Below the pieces are notes generated by a model. The model was given only the letters and a program-made list of their open reading frames with translations, ran no database searches and was not told the origin of the DNA. The position numbers were made by a program, and so were the translations under genes. Shown in pieces: positions 8,779-17,664 of a DNA stretch of 64,000 nucleotides (positions within the stretch are counted from its first letter, which is position 1; every line of letters starts with the position of its first letter). The stretch is from Staphylococcus cornubiensis (GTDB lineage Bacteria > Bacillota > Bacilli > Staphylococcales > Staphylococcaceae): contig NZ_FXUZ01000002.1 in assembly GCF_900183575.1 (NCBI RefSeq), forward strand, positions 1-64,000, read 5' to 3'.

Positions 8779-9486
8779 TTACATACCCCAAGCAGATAAA
8801 CCTTGTGCTTTGTATGCTTTTGCAGCTGCAGCAACTTGTTGCTCATAAGTGTTTGTTGGACCCCAACCAGGCATTGTTTGGAATAAACCAGATGCGCCTG
8901 AAGGATTTTGTGCATTTAATTGCCCATTTGATTCACGTGCGATAATTGCTTCCCATGTTGAAGCTGGAACACCAGTACGTGCTGCCATATCTTGAGCAGC
9001 TCTTGAACCATAGCTACCAGCAGTGTTACCATTTGCTAATCTAACTGAACCAGTTGAAGTTGATTGTGTTTTGTAAGATGGTGCTGCTTGTTTTTGTGGT
9101 GCTTGACCAGTTGTTTGTTGTGTCATTGATGGACCATTGCTGTATGATTGTTGTGAAGCTTGTGCGCTCATATCAGCCATTTGTGATGGTTGTGCAACTG
9201 ATGAATGGTCTTGTGTTGCTTGACCAAAACCATTGTATGACCAACCGAATTGTACACCGTCTGACCAGAAGTTATATGATACACCGTCTAAAGTGAAGTT
9301 GTATTCGTATGAACCTTCTTCAATTGGGTGTTGGTTTAATGATGGATCGTTATGTTGAGCCATTTCTGCTAATTTTACTTGATCAATCCCTTGTTCTGCT
9401 GCATTTGCATCGTGTGCGCTTGCTGCGAATCCTGCTGTTCCGATTGTTGCTGCAAGTGTAGTAGTTAAGAGTAATGATTTTTTCAT
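8779..9486 (-). CDS. isaA: secreted transglycosylase-like protein IsaA
   Basis: This is a 235-residue secreted protein of the IsaA/SceD family of lytic transglycosylases that trim peptidoglycan. The signal peptide ends near DANA-AEQG. The middle is low-complexity and rich in Q, S and T. The C-terminal domain (about residues 150-235) contains ARESNGQ with the catalytic Glu, then NPSGASGLFQTMPGWGPTN, and ends in AWGM. The C-terminus is much closer to IsaA than to SceD. GGAGGAC precedes the start by about 10 bases. In S. aureus isaA belongs to the WalKR regulon. Confidence 0.9.
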   Translation of the reverse strand: MKKSLLLTTTLAATIGTAGFAASAHDANAAEQGIDQVKLAEMAQHNDPSLNQHPIEEGSYEYNFTLDGVSYNFWSDGVQFGWSYNGFGQATQDHSSVAQPSQMADMSAQASQQSYSNGPSMTQQTTGQAPQKQAAPSYKTQSTSTGSVRLANGNTAGSYGSRAAQDMAARTGVPASTWEAIIARESNGQLNAQNPSGASGLFQTMPGWGPTNTYEQQVAAAAKAYKAQGLSAWGM

Positions 9487-9911
9487 AGTAATAAAGTCCT
9501 CCAGTAAAGTAAGTTTTTATATTTTCATTTTCAAAAGTTTGCGTAGTAAAAAATTCAACAACCACACTCTACCAATGAAATGGCCTTTTGTAAATTACGC
9601 GTAAATAACAAAACATTACAATCGCTTTTCAATTTGTGGTTTTGTAACACTCCTGTCATTTTTCTAAAAAGTCGTTTGAAATTTATAATGCTGAAAAAGG
9701 CGGTTTTGATAAGGTTTATTGGAATGTTTTATGAATAAATAAAAATTGACATATATTACAAATATTACAGAACAAAGTTGAATTGTAATGAAAATATGGG
9801 GTCATATTGAAGGGGAATTCGATTTGTCAATCCAAAAAAGAGGTAAAAAGGGGTATACCATTGCTCATTTAAAATCGACTTTTATATAATAAGAGTAATG
9901 AGGTGAGAATG
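9487..9911. other. AT-rich region between divergent isaA and pap
   Basis: About 425 bp lie here. It holds the isaA promoter region, a WalR-like site at 9589-9605 and the promoter of the polyphosphate kinase gene (TTGCTC 9861-9866, TATAAT 9885-9890, 18 bp apart). No open frame was seen. Confidence 0.5.
9589..9605. promoter_or_regulatory. candidate WalR site upstream of isaA
   Basis: TGTAAA, five bases, CGTAAA matches the published WalR pattern (two TGTWAH hexamers five bases apart) with one mismatch. It lies about 100 bp before isaA, but reads on the opposite strand. A single match of this loose pattern in AT-rich DNA may be chance. Confidence 0.35.
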
Positions 9912-11327
9912 ATGAAAAAACTGGATACTTTACGTTTAGAAATTGCGAGATTAACGAGACAAACACACGCACTTGGGATACCGATGATTATTATTTTTGA
10001 AGGGGTGCCTGCTTCAGGTAAAACAAGGTTAACGAATGAACTATTGCTCAATTTAGATGCAAAGTATACAAAGTTTATTGCGACAAAAACACCATCGGAC
10101 TATGATTTAAGATATCCATTTTTACAGCGTTTTTGGGGAACTTTACCGGAAAAAGGTCACATTAACATTTATTTTAGAAGTTGGTATTCACATTATGTGG
10201 ACTATCAAGTACATCAAATTAAATATCCATTGTTTAAAAATCCACAAGTTTTAAAAACTGAAATAGATGACTTTGAAACGATGTTAGAGAATGACCACCA
10301 TGAAATGATTAAGTTTTTTATTCAGATTAATGAAGACAAGCGCCAAGAACATATCACGCAAATGAAAGCCAATCCGTTAACAAGTTGGAAAGCACAAGAA
10401 TACGAACAAGTCGTTGCACCGGATACATATTTAGAATATATGCAACCTTTACTTGATGATTCTTGGGAAGTGATTGATTATGATGAACGTGAAAAAGCAC
10501 TCATCCGAATGTATACGCATATTCACGAACGTTTGACGCACGCGATTTCACAACATCAGCAACGTGACACACATCGAGACGGTCACTTTTCAAATACATT
10601 TAAGACAGATTTATTTGATAACACACAAACTAAAATTTCGAAAGAGGCCTATAAAGAGAAATTGACCGCATTACAAAAACGGATGCGAGAACTCCAATTT
10701 GCCTTATATGAAAGAAAAATTCCGCTGGTGTTAGTATACGAAGGTATGGACGCGGCAGGTAAAGGTGGCAACATTAAGCGCGTTCGTGAGTTGTTAGACC
10801 CCACAGGCTATGAAGTGAATGCGGTAAGTGCACCGACAGATGTGGAATTAAATCATCATTATTTATGGCGTTTTGCGAAAACAATGCCGAAAAGTGGTCA
10901 TATCGGTATTTTTGACCGCAGTTGGTATGGTCGTGTGTTAGTGGAACGAGTGGAAGGATTTGCGACTGAAAAAGAGTGGTCTAGAGCATATGATGAAATC
11001 AATGCGTTTGAAAAGATGTGGACCGATGATGGTGCCATTATTTTGAAATTCTTCCTTTCTTTAGATAAAGATGAGCAGTTGAAACGATTTAAAGCGCGCG
11101 AGACAGATGCGGATAAACAGTGGAAAATTACGGATGAAGATTGGCGTAACCGTGATAAATGGGATCAATATCTTGAGGCGAGTTACGACATGATTCAAAA
11201 GACCGATACAGCCGAAGCACCATGGCTTGTCGTGGCGGCTGACCATAAAAAGACAGCACGTATTGAAGTATTGAAGTACATCATTCAAAAATGTGAAGAA
11301 AAGCTTTGGGGTGTGCAACAATATTAA
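9912..11327 (+). CDS. pap: two-domain PPK2-type polyphosphate:AMP phosphotransferase
   Basis: This is a 471-residue cytoplasmic enzyme made of two tandem PPK2 domains. The N-terminal domain has a P-loop GVPASGKT (about residues 31-38) and a FRSWYSHYV lid motif; the C-terminal domain has the canonical GMDAAGKGG P-loop and DRSWYGRVLVERVEG. In the class II PPK2 family the fused form (PAP) phosphorylates AMP to ADP using polyphosphate, with activity in the C-terminal half. The first P-loop departs from the GxDAxGKG pattern, consistent with a degenerate N-domain. ATG 9912 has GAGGTGA five bases upstream; ATG 9909 is too close. A promoter with TATAAT lies directly upstream. It appears monocistronic. 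Confidence 0.85.
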   Translation: MKKLDTLRLEIARLTRQTHALGIPMIIIFEGVPASGKTRLTNELLLNLDAKYTKFIATKTPSDYDLRYPFLQRFWGTLPEKGHINIYFRSWYSHYVDYQVHQIKYPLFKNPQVLKTEIDDFETMLENDHHEMIKFFIQINEDKRQEHITQMKANPLTSWKAQEYEQVVAPDTYLEYMQPLLDDSWEVIDYDEREKALIRMYTHIHERLTHAISQHQQRDTHRDGHFSNTFKTDLFDNTQTKISKEAYKEKLTALQKRMRELQFALYERKIPLVLVYEGMDAAGKGGNIKRVRELLDPTGYEVNAVSAPTDVELNHHYLWRFAKTMPKSGHIGIFDRSWYGRVLVERVEGFATEKEWSRAYDEINAFEKMWTDDGAIILKFFLSLDKDEQLKRFKARETDADKQWKITDEDWRNRDKWDQYLEASYDMIQKTDTAEAPWLVVAADHKKTARIEVLKYIIQKCEEKLWGVQQY

Positions 11328-11448
11328 GAAAATCAGACTCAAGCCCTTTTTCATTGTGATGGTTTTCTACTATAATATATAGGCATATCACCAACACCAA
11401 ATCGCACATGCGTTAAAGAATAGAATAGAACTGAGATAGAGGGAAAAT

Positions 11449-12324
11449 ATGTCACTAGCTAATTATGAAACCAATATTATGAAATTATCACAGTCAAGCA
11501 ATGCAGAATTGGAAGTCGCCATTATGGGTGCAGAAGAGACAGATAAAGCTGTTGTGCTCCTCCATGGTGCGATTATGAATTATAAAATTATGACGATTTT
11601 TGCGAAATATATTCATGATGTCAAACTGATTTTTATTAATTGTCCTGGACGTGGAAAGAGTACTGGCATCGATAGACAAGACCATGACCTTTCTGAGTAT
11701 GCAATTCGCATTAACGAAGCACTCGTCAATATTGTAGAGGCTTCTAATATTTCAGAAGTGTCGATGATAGGCTATTCGATGGGTGGTTTAATTGCGACAA
11801 AACTTGCAGGTTATAATACGCTGCCGATTAAACATTTAATCTATTTAAATAGTGCCGCCAAAATTGATTATAAAGAGTTGCGTTTTTCTAAATTACTTTA
11901 TGAAATTATGAAAGACGTCAAACCTGGCGAACAAAATCAAATGATCAACAGCATTCCTGAATTCGTATTGTCTCAAGGCGTTTCTAAAAAGCAAAAAGAA
12001 GGCTTTAACTTTTCACGATATTTTGCGCCAATGGAAACGATGATTACGGATTTGATGTATACGTTACGCGCGGATTATTTAGCAGATATTGATCAAATTA
12101 AAGAAATGCCGAAAGTGCTCTTTTTACTTGGTGAAGATGACGTCATCTTTCCGAACAAAGACTCCAAAATTACACATGAAAAGTTCGAGTCATTAGGTGC
12201 AGATGTCAAATCGATTATCTATCCTGATGTGGGTCATCTCGACTTTTTACGTGTCCTTGATGATTCAAGTGTCGCTGAGCAAGGAAGTATGACACACCAT
12301 ATTAATCAACTGTTGGCAGAATGA
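11449..12324 (+). CDS. alpha/beta hydrolase
   Basis: This is a 291-residue alpha/beta hydrolase fold protein. The oxyanion region is LLHGAIMN (near residue 38), the nucleophile elbow is GYSMGG, the acid is in GEDDVIFP, and the catalytic His is in VGHLDFL, so the triad looks complete. No signal peptide is present, so it acts in the cytoplasm. Substrate (ester, lipid or peptide) cannot be told. AGAGGGAAAAT precedes the ATG. It stands alone, followed by its own terminator. Confidence 0.8.
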   Translation: MSLANYETNIMKLSQSSNAELEVAIMGAEETDKAVVLLHGAIMNYKIMTIFAKYIHDVKLIFINCPGRGKSTGIDRQDHDLSEYAIRINEALVNIVEASNISEVSMIGYSMGGLIATKLAGYNTLPIKHLIYLNSAAKIDYKELRFSKLLYEIMKDVKPGEQNQMINSIPEFVLSQGVSKKQKEGFNFSRYFAPMETMITDLMYTLRADYLADIDQIKEMPKVLFLLGEDDVIFPNKDSKITHEKFESLGADVKSIIYPDVGHLDFLRVLDDSSVAEQGSMTHHINQLLAE

Positions 12325-12343
12325 TGAAAACAAGACGCGAAAA

Positions 12344-12388
12344 ATAGAAAAAGGCTGGGGAACCATCAAAGTTTCCCAGTCTTTTCTA
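12344..12388 (+). terminator. terminator of the GGCTGGG type
   Basis: AAAAGGCTGGGGAA and TTTCCCAGTCTTTT form the stem. Similar GGCTGGGA-type stems occur after other genes in this window (52172, 57604 and 62545). Confidence 0.75.
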
Positions 12389-12519
12389 TGATTAAAAATA
12401 TTGAAATTTTAGCTTCATTGAATAATTAAAATATTGCATTTGACTATTGCTAGCTAAGTTTGTTTTCCATGGCATTAAGCAACGCGAGCTCAGGAAAGCA
12501 AATTTTTGAATACTATCAA

Positions 12520-12729
12520 TTAAAAGAAATCAGAAGGTAATAAATCTTCAAATTCAAAATGCTCTATTTTTTGAACGGGCTGACTATTTAAAAAGTCTTG
12601 CACGAAAGAAGACTGAACAAAATCATTTTTGTAATTTTCGATAGCTGCTAAGTTTTCGCTATCTTGTAAATAGTGTGCGGCAAAAAGTATAACACCTATT
12701 GCAATGGCAGCACGTAACAGTACACGCAT
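12520..12729 (-). CDS. small exported or membrane-anchored protein, function unknown
   Basis: The product has 69 residues. An N-terminal hydrophobic helix (RAAIAIGVILFAAHYL, residues 6-21) is followed by an acidic, Phe-rich tail (NSQPVQKIEHFEFEDLLPSDFF). A strong AGGAGG lies 10 bases before the ATG on the minus strand, which is the main reason to believe it. The helix could be a signal anchor. I do not recognise a family. Confidence 0.6.
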   Translation of the reverse strand: MRVLLRAAIAIGVILFAAHYLQDSENLAAIENYKNDFVQSSFVQDFLNSQPVQKIEHFEFEDLLPSDFF

Positions 12730-12919
12730 TGTAGAGACCTCCTTTTAGCATGATAATTTAATCATACATGAATTGCTATTGTGTGACATGCGTCTACAGC
12801 AACAACAGCCTCTCCAACTTTAGCATGAGACACAGCTAGTCAATACGACTCAGCTTTACATCAAATTAACATCATTACGTTACGATAAAAGGAAAGGGGA
12901 ATATAAGGAGGCGCATGAT

Positions 12920-14044
12920 GTGAAAGTGACGTTCGAAGCGATTCGACATCAACAAGGTTGGATTGAAGCGGTTTATTATGATGAGATGCATAAAGGGACG
13001 ATTCGATTTGAAATGGCAGATCCTATCGAAGTGCGCGATGATTTGGTAGCGGAAGCATTGGCAGCGCTATGTGGTCAGTATTATGACACCATTGAAATGG
13101 AATGGAAAGTATCTCAACGAACGAAGCAGCAGATTGAAAAGCGAACGGGAGCTCAGCTCGTGTGTAAAACGCGCATGCTCTTTTGGAATATCAACAAAAT
13201 GATGCGACAAGATGTCAAAACACTCAATTTCAATGGGGATGTGTACAATTTATCCGCATTAGCACTGACACCTGGTGATGTGAATTATGTATCGTTAGAT
13301 TTTGGTCAAGAATCTGCGTATATGTATGACATGTTTGATGAATGGCAAAGTCGGATAGTCAAAACCAATGTGATGGATACACACTTTCCCCTCATTACGT
13401 CGGACTACTATATGATAGGGAGTATTTTGTACAAAGACTTTTTCAATACGACTTATATGGTGACTGGCTTACAACTCAATCCTTTGACGGTAAACATGAC
13501 AAAAATAGATGCGGAACAGGCGATTGCAGGGATGATTAACATGCCGCATTCACTAGGATTGACGGCAGTAGGTCATACGAAAATTGCGTGTCAACGTTGG
13601 CCACATATGCTTGAACAAGCGTGTGATGCAGTGAGAACATCGCAACCTTATATTGGTGCACAACAACGTATGCTCATTGATATCGAAAACGAGCGAGGCC
13701 GACTTGGATTAGGTACCTATGCCAATCAAGTTCAACCGACGCATATCTCTTGGGGGACGGATCAGCGATTGGATTTTTTAGCGCTCTATATTTTGAAATA
13801 TGGCGGGAGAGCACAAGCTGAAAAGTTAGTCCAGCATATTCCAGTAGAAGCAGAGACATTAGTTCAACAATGTGATTTTCAATTTTATGAGCGCTATTAT
13901 CCTGGCGTATTACATTATATGGAGAAGTCTATTCGCGAAGCTGTACAACAACAGTTAGAAAAATATGGCGTTCTGTTGTTCAGTGAGATGGATTGGCAAA
14001 ATTTTATGACTGTCAGGACATGGATTCAACAAACTAGAAGATGA
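12920..14044 (+). CDS. unrecognised 374-residue protein
   Basis: I do not recognise this protein. It is soluble in composition, without a signal peptide or membrane segments. Noticeable stretches are DVNYVSLDFGQESAYMYDMFDEW in the middle, then VGHTKIACQRWPHML and HISWGTDQRLDFLALYILKYGGRA in the C-terminal half. The start is a GTG at 12920 with AAGGAGG eight or nine bases upstream; nearby ATG codons run into a stop at once. It ends 15 bp before a broken aldehyde dehydrogenase fragment, so its original downstream neighbour may have been lost. Codon use looks like the rest of the window. Confidence 0.75.
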   Translation: MKVTFEAIRHQQGWIEAVYYDEMHKGTIRFEMADPIEVRDDLVAEALAALCGQYYDTIEMEWKVSQRTKQQIEKRTGAQLVCKTRMLFWNINKMMRQDVKTLNFNGDVYNLSALALTPGDVNYVSLDFGQESAYMYDMFDEWQSRIVKTNVMDTHFPLITSDYYMIGSILYKDFFNTTYMVTGLQLNPLTVNMTKIDAEQAIAGMINMPHSLGLTAVGHTKIACQRWPHMLEQACDAVRTSQPYIGAQQRMLIDIENERGRLGLGTYANQVQPTHISWGTDQRLDFLALYILKYGGRAQAEKLVQHIPVEAETLVQQCDFQFYERYYPGVLHYMEKSIREAVQQQLEKYGVLLFSEMDWQNFMTVRTWIQQTRR

Positions 14045-14059
14045 AAAGGAAGTAAGGAG

Positions 14060-14428
14060 ATGGACATAAAAATTTTCTATATCTCATCCCCTTTTAAGCA
14101 ATGTACGAATGACATGGAAATTGTACAGGAAGAAATTTTCGGTCCAGTTTTACCATTAATTACGTTCAAAACATTTGATGAAGTCATTGCAAAAGCGAAC
14201 GATACGAAATACGGATTAACGTCTTCTGTGTATACGAAAGATTTACAAACGGCATTTAAAGCAGTAGAACGTCTTGAATTTGGTGAAACGTATATTAACC
14301 GTGAAAACTTTGAAGCGATGCAAGGTTTTCATGCTGGGGTAAAACACTCTGGCATCGGTGGGGCTGACGGTAAGCATGGTTTAGAAGAATATCTACGTAC
14401 GCATATTGTTTACATGCAATTATCATAA
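14060..14428 (+). pseudogene. aldA: C-terminal fragment of aldehyde dehydrogenase
   Basis: From about 14099 the frame encodes CTNDMEIVQEEIFGPVLP, then GETYINRENFEAMQGFHAG, and KHSGIGGADGKHGLEEYLRTH, the last roughly 110 residues of a staphylococcal AldA-type aldehyde (lactaldehyde) dehydrogenase. The N-terminal NAD-binding part and the catalytic Cys region are absent. The first 13 or so residues (MDIKIFYISSPFK) are unrelated and result from the break. A good terminator follows, the likely original end of the gene. The frame is still open, so the loss may be recent; a short product is possible but could not be an active dehydrogenase. Confidence 0.85.
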
Positions 14429-14435
14429 TATGGGA

Positions 14436-14475
14436 AGAGGGCTGTGACATTTCAGTTGAAATGTCACAGCCCTCT
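14436..14475 (+). terminator. strong terminator-like palindrome
   Basis: AGAGGGCTGTGACATTTC and GAAATGTCACAGCCCTCT are perfectly complementary (about 18 bp) with almost no loop. The T-run after it is short, so it may also act as a transcript-end hairpin for the opposite strand. Confidence 0.7.
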
Positions 14476-14651
14476 ATTGTTTAAGGGTTTTGAGGGTAAG
14501 GTTGGCATGTTTGTCCAAAACTCCTAAGCAAGCTATCAACAATTCTATTATGTAACAATCCAATGAAGTATTGTCTCGTTGAAAAGCTGCCTTGGGAAAT
14601 GGAAGGACAAGTCATGTATCAAATAAAATCTGTTAGTTAAGTGTCGAGTGA

Positions 14652-16169
14652 TTAAACGCCGACTTCTTCCCAAGCGCTTTGTACTTGGCTAGCTACTTCT
14701 TGACCATATAAGTCCATTGCTGCACGAGTTAATGACGCTTTCGCATCTGCAAAGTTTGAAGTAGAAGTTAAATATTCTGTTAAAGCACGATAATAAATTT
14801 GTTCAGCTTGATTTTGACCTATCTTTTGAACAGTAAGGTAAGCGGCTTTATTCGGAATACCTGAGTTCGTATGTACTCCGCCATGGTCACTTGATGTATT
14901 GACATAGTCTCTCATATGTCCAGGTTGGTTAAATTGTTCTGGGTTTGACATGCTACGTAACGCGTCACCTGAACGTCCTGGTGTATATACATCTTCACCA
15001 ATTAATGTATCGCCTGGATCCATAAAGTATGCAAACGTGTCTGACATACTTTCGTTTAAGGCACCCGGTTGGCCACGGTATACGAGTCCAGCTGTATGTT
15101 GTGTTACACCGTGTGTAATTTCATGGGCAACAACATCGTCTGCACCTGATAAAGCTGTGAATGTTGAGCCATCACCATCACCGTAAATCATTTTGTCACC
15201 AATCCAAGCGGCGTTGTTACGGTTGTCTTCACCTTGGAAGTTATTCACATGAACAACTGACATGATATTGCTATCTCTGTCGTCATAAGAATGGCGATTA
15301 AATTTTGATAAGTAGTAGTCATATACTTTTTTAGCGTAATAGTTTGCATCTACACCAGCTCTTTGGTCATCATCTGTAAAGTTCGTGTCAGGATCCGTAA
15401 TTAAGTTTGCAGAACCTGTCGCAGGATTAAGGTTATAAGCTGCCATTGTTGCAGAACCAGTTACATCTTCTAAAGAATAACCACCATCAATGCTATTAAT
15501 GTTAATTCGTTTTGTATCACCAAGTACGCCACGACCTGTACCTGTAGCTGCTGCATGTGCAACTAAGTCAGTTTTTTCAAGAACTTTTCCTGTTTCAGCG
15601 TCAATTTTAAGATCCCAGTGTGATACATCTGGTTTCATCGTTACTAATTCAAGATGATACACATATTTGTTTTCGTCACCATCGATTTCGACCTCGTTCA
15701 CTTTAACGACATCTTCATCTAAGTTTTTCGCTTCAGATTGTTTCATATCTACTGCTTTGAAGGCAGTTGAAAGCGCATCTTCTTTAGAAATGCTCACACT
15801 GTTTGATGGGTCAACTTTTTCAGCTTTGACAGCACCGTTGATGAGAACGACTTGACCGTCTTTGTCGACATGGACTTTCACTTCTTGATCTTTAGCATAC
15901 ACACCATCGACAACAGGTTGAAGCGTGTAGTGGGTGTAACCCAAATCATCATTTTTTTCATCTACTACTTCATAGTCTTTATAATTTTCTTTCACTTCAG
16001 TTGGTAATTCTTTCAAGGCTTTGTTTGCATCTGCTTTTTGTTTGACAATCGTTTTAAAATCTTGGTCTAGAGGTTGATCCGTTGAAGTTTTTGCGTAAGC
16101 GGCTGGGGATAGAGATAAAACTGAAAAACATAAAGTACCGAATAAAACTTTTTTTGACAAATTATACAT
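14652..16169 (-). CDS. aur: aureolysin-type M4 metalloprotease precursor
   Basis: This is a 505-residue secreted thermolysin-family (M4) zinc protease, very like S. aureus aureolysin along its whole length. A signal peptide (about residues 1-26, ending AAYA) is followed by a FTP/PepSY propeptide (VEIDGDENKYVYHLELV) that inhibits and folds the enzyme. The mature part starts near AAATGTGRGVLGD. The zinc site is HEITHG with the distal Glu in GALNESMSD; NNAAWIGDKMIYGDGDG and the C-terminal GVHTNSGIPN (catalytic His) are present. It cleaves surface and secreted proteins and, in S. aureus, activates the V8 protease. No clear terminator was seen after it. Confidence 0.93.
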   Translation of the reverse strand: MYNLSKKVLFGTLCFSVLSLSPAAYAKTSTDQPLDQDFKTIVKQKADANKALKELPTEVKENYKDYEVVDEKNDDLGYTHYTLQPVVDGVYAKDQEVKVHVDKDGQVVLINGAVKAEKVDPSNSVSISKEDALSTAFKAVDMKQSEAKNLDEDVVKVNEVEIDGDENKYVYHLELVTMKPDVSHWDLKIDAETGKVLEKTDLVAHAAATGTGRGVLGDTKRININSIDGGYSLEDVTGSATMAAYNLNPATGSANLITDPDTNFTDDDQRAGVDANYYAKKVYDYYLSKFNRHSYDDRDSNIMSVVHVNNFQGEDNRNNAAWIGDKMIYGDGDGSTFTALSGADDVVAHEITHGVTQHTAGLVYRGQPGALNESMSDTFAYFMDPGDTLIGEDVYTPGRSGDALRSMSNPEQFNQPGHMRDYVNTSSDHGGVHTNSGIPNKAAYLTVQKIGQNQAEQIYYRALTEYLTSTSNFADAKASLTRAAMDLYGQEVASQVQSAWEEVGV

Positions 16170-16562
16170 TTAAACAACTCCTTAACTTTTAGTATAATTA
16201 AATTTTAATAAATTTATAAATTGCGAGGCACGTTTTTGCCTAAGTGTTGTCATTTTATTCCTAATTGTAATTTTTTTGATTTTTAGGCAGCATTTTCGAC
16301 AGTTAGTGCATGCCTTTTCGTTAATTTTTGCAATTAAAAACAATTTTGTTTAAAAATAGGGCGTTAAATAAATTTTTTTCACAGATAAAAGTTGATAAAA
16401 AAGGAAAAATTAAATTGTATTTAGTTCTAGTTTTAGGTTTTAAAAGAAATTTGATAATAAAATTTAAGGTGTACGAGGCTTTTGGATTGTAGTTAAAAAT
16501 AATGTTTCCTAATGAGTGAGAGCGGGAATTTTAAAAGTAAACTATTGAAAAGGAGTTTTATG
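16170..16562. other. AT-rich region between divergent aur and SDR gene
   Basis: About 390 bp, very AT-rich, must hold the aur promoter and that of the SDR gene. No unambiguous -35/-10 pair or operator could be chosen. No open frame was seen. Confidence 0.4.
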
Positions 16563-17444
16563 ATGACTCAAAAAAATCCGACAAACCGCTTTTACAATGA
16601 AGATTATCCGAAGCAATATCAAGCATATCCAGGTTTGCAAAATCAAATGACGCCGGTCCCTGATTGTGGTGAAGAAACTTATGTAGGTGCGCATAAATTA
16701 GTAGGCAAAAAAGCGTTAGTGACAGGTGGAGACTCAGGTATTGGTAGAGCAGCGGCAATCGCTTATGCGAAAGAAGGCGCGGATGTCGCAATCGCTTATC
16801 ATCCTGACGAACAAGCTGATGCAGATGAAGTGAAGGCAGTCATCGAAAAGGCAGGACAAAAAGCCATATTGTTACCAGGTGATTTACGAGATTCAAATTA
16901 TGCAAAACAAATGGTGAAAGACGCGCATGAACAACTGAATGGTTTAGACATCCTCGTCTTAAATGCGGGAATGCAACAATTCGAACATGAAATTGAAAAA
17001 TTATCTGCTGAACAATTAACAGATACGTTTGAAGTGAATGTATTCTCAACAGTGTATTCTATTCAACAAGCTTTAGAATACTTTGAACCAGGAGCGAGCA
17101 TTATCTTGACGTCATCGATCCAAGGTGTTAAACCGAGTGCACATTTAGTGGATTATGCGATGACCAAATCATGTAACATTTCATTAACGAAAAGTCTTGC
17201 AGCACAATTAGGACCTAAAGGTATTCGTATCAATGCTGTCGCACCTGGACCGATTTGGACAGCATTACAAATTTCAGGTGGTCAGCCACAAGAAAGCATT
17301 CCTGAATTTGGTCAAAATCAACCGTTACAACGTGCAGGTCAACCGGTTGAGCTTGCGGATGTGTATGTATTGCTTGCTTCTGATAATGCAAGTTACATTA
17401 CAGGTCAAGTTTATGGTATTACTGGTGGTGCACCGATCAATTAA
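16563..17444 (+). CDS. short-chain dehydrogenase/reductase (YhxC/YhdF-like)
   Basis: This is a 293-residue classical SDR. The N-terminal extension (MTQKNPTNRFYNEDYP... about 45 residues) is typical of the YhdF/YhxC stress-type subgroup. The cofactor motif is TGGDSGIGRA, the NAG motif is LNAGMQQ, the catalytic Ser is in LTSSIQG and the catalytic pair is YAMTK. It probably reduces a sugar or aldehyde with NAD(P)H in the cytoplasm. AAGGAG lies seven bases before 16563; ATG 16560 is the alternative. It is followed by a terminator, so it is a single-gene unit. The substrate is unknown. Confidence 0.82.
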   Translation: MTQKNPTNRFYNEDYPKQYQAYPGLQNQMTPVPDCGEETYVGAHKLVGKKALVTGGDSGIGRAAAIAYAKEGADVAIAYHPDEQADADEVKAVIEKAGQKAILLPGDLRDSNYAKQMVKDAHEQLNGLDILVLNAGMQQFEHEIEKLSAEQLTDTFEVNVFSTVYSIQQALEYFEPGASIILTSSIQGVKPSAHLVDYAMTKSCNISLTKSLAAQLGPKGIRINAVAPGPIWTALQISGGQPQESIPEFGQNQPLQRAGQPVELADVYVLLASDNASYITGQVYGITGGAPIN

Positions 17445-17464
17445 ATGAATTGTCGCTTAGCTTT

Positions 17465-17512
17465 AAAGAGTTAGGACGTCCATTAAAAAGGGTGTCTTAG
17501 CTCTTTTTTTTA
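17465..17512 (+). terminator. Rho-independent terminator
   Basis: AAGAGTTAGGACGTCC pairs with GGGTGTCTTAGCTCTT (G-T pairs), followed by T-run. Confidence 0.8.
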
Positions 17513-17598
17513 TGGATAATTGAACAGTACTGTCTATGATTGATATTTTCCAACGTGACGTGGTTAACGATAACTTCACAATTCCTTTTCAAAAATTG

Positions 17599-17627
17599 TT
17601 GATTCAGAAGGGAAAGTCCTTTATTAT
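17599..17627 (+). promoter_or_regulatory. promoter of the FAD oxidoreductase gene
   Basis: TTGATT (17599-17604) and TATTAT (17622-17627) are 17 bp apart. The Zur-like box begins at the last base of the -10, so bound repressor would block RNA polymerase. Confidence 0.5.
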
Positions 17628-17649
17628 AAATCGTAATCATTACTATTTA
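17627..17649. promoter_or_regulatory. Zur-type box
   Basis: The left arm TAAATCGTAAT and right arm ATTACTATTTA flank a central C. This fits the Gram-positive Zur consensus (TCGTAAT-N-ATTACGA core with A/T flanks) with a single mismatch in the right arm. It overlaps the promoter end and lies 15 bp before the ATG. Fur and PerR boxes have different cores (GATAATNATTATC, TATAATNATTATA), so Zur is the best reading, but binding is unproven. Confidence 0.7.
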
Positions 17650-17664
17650 GAAAGAGTGAATTTT

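Noticed and set aside
14436-14475. Attachment site or IS end
   Set aside because: The long palindrome has the position and shape of a gene-end hairpin and no matching copy or mobile gene is nearby.
17627-17649. Fur or PerR box reading of the palindrome before the FAD oxidoreductase
   Set aside because: The core is TCGTAAT-N-ATTAC, which fits Zur; Fur and PerR need GATAATNATTATC or TATAATNATTATA.
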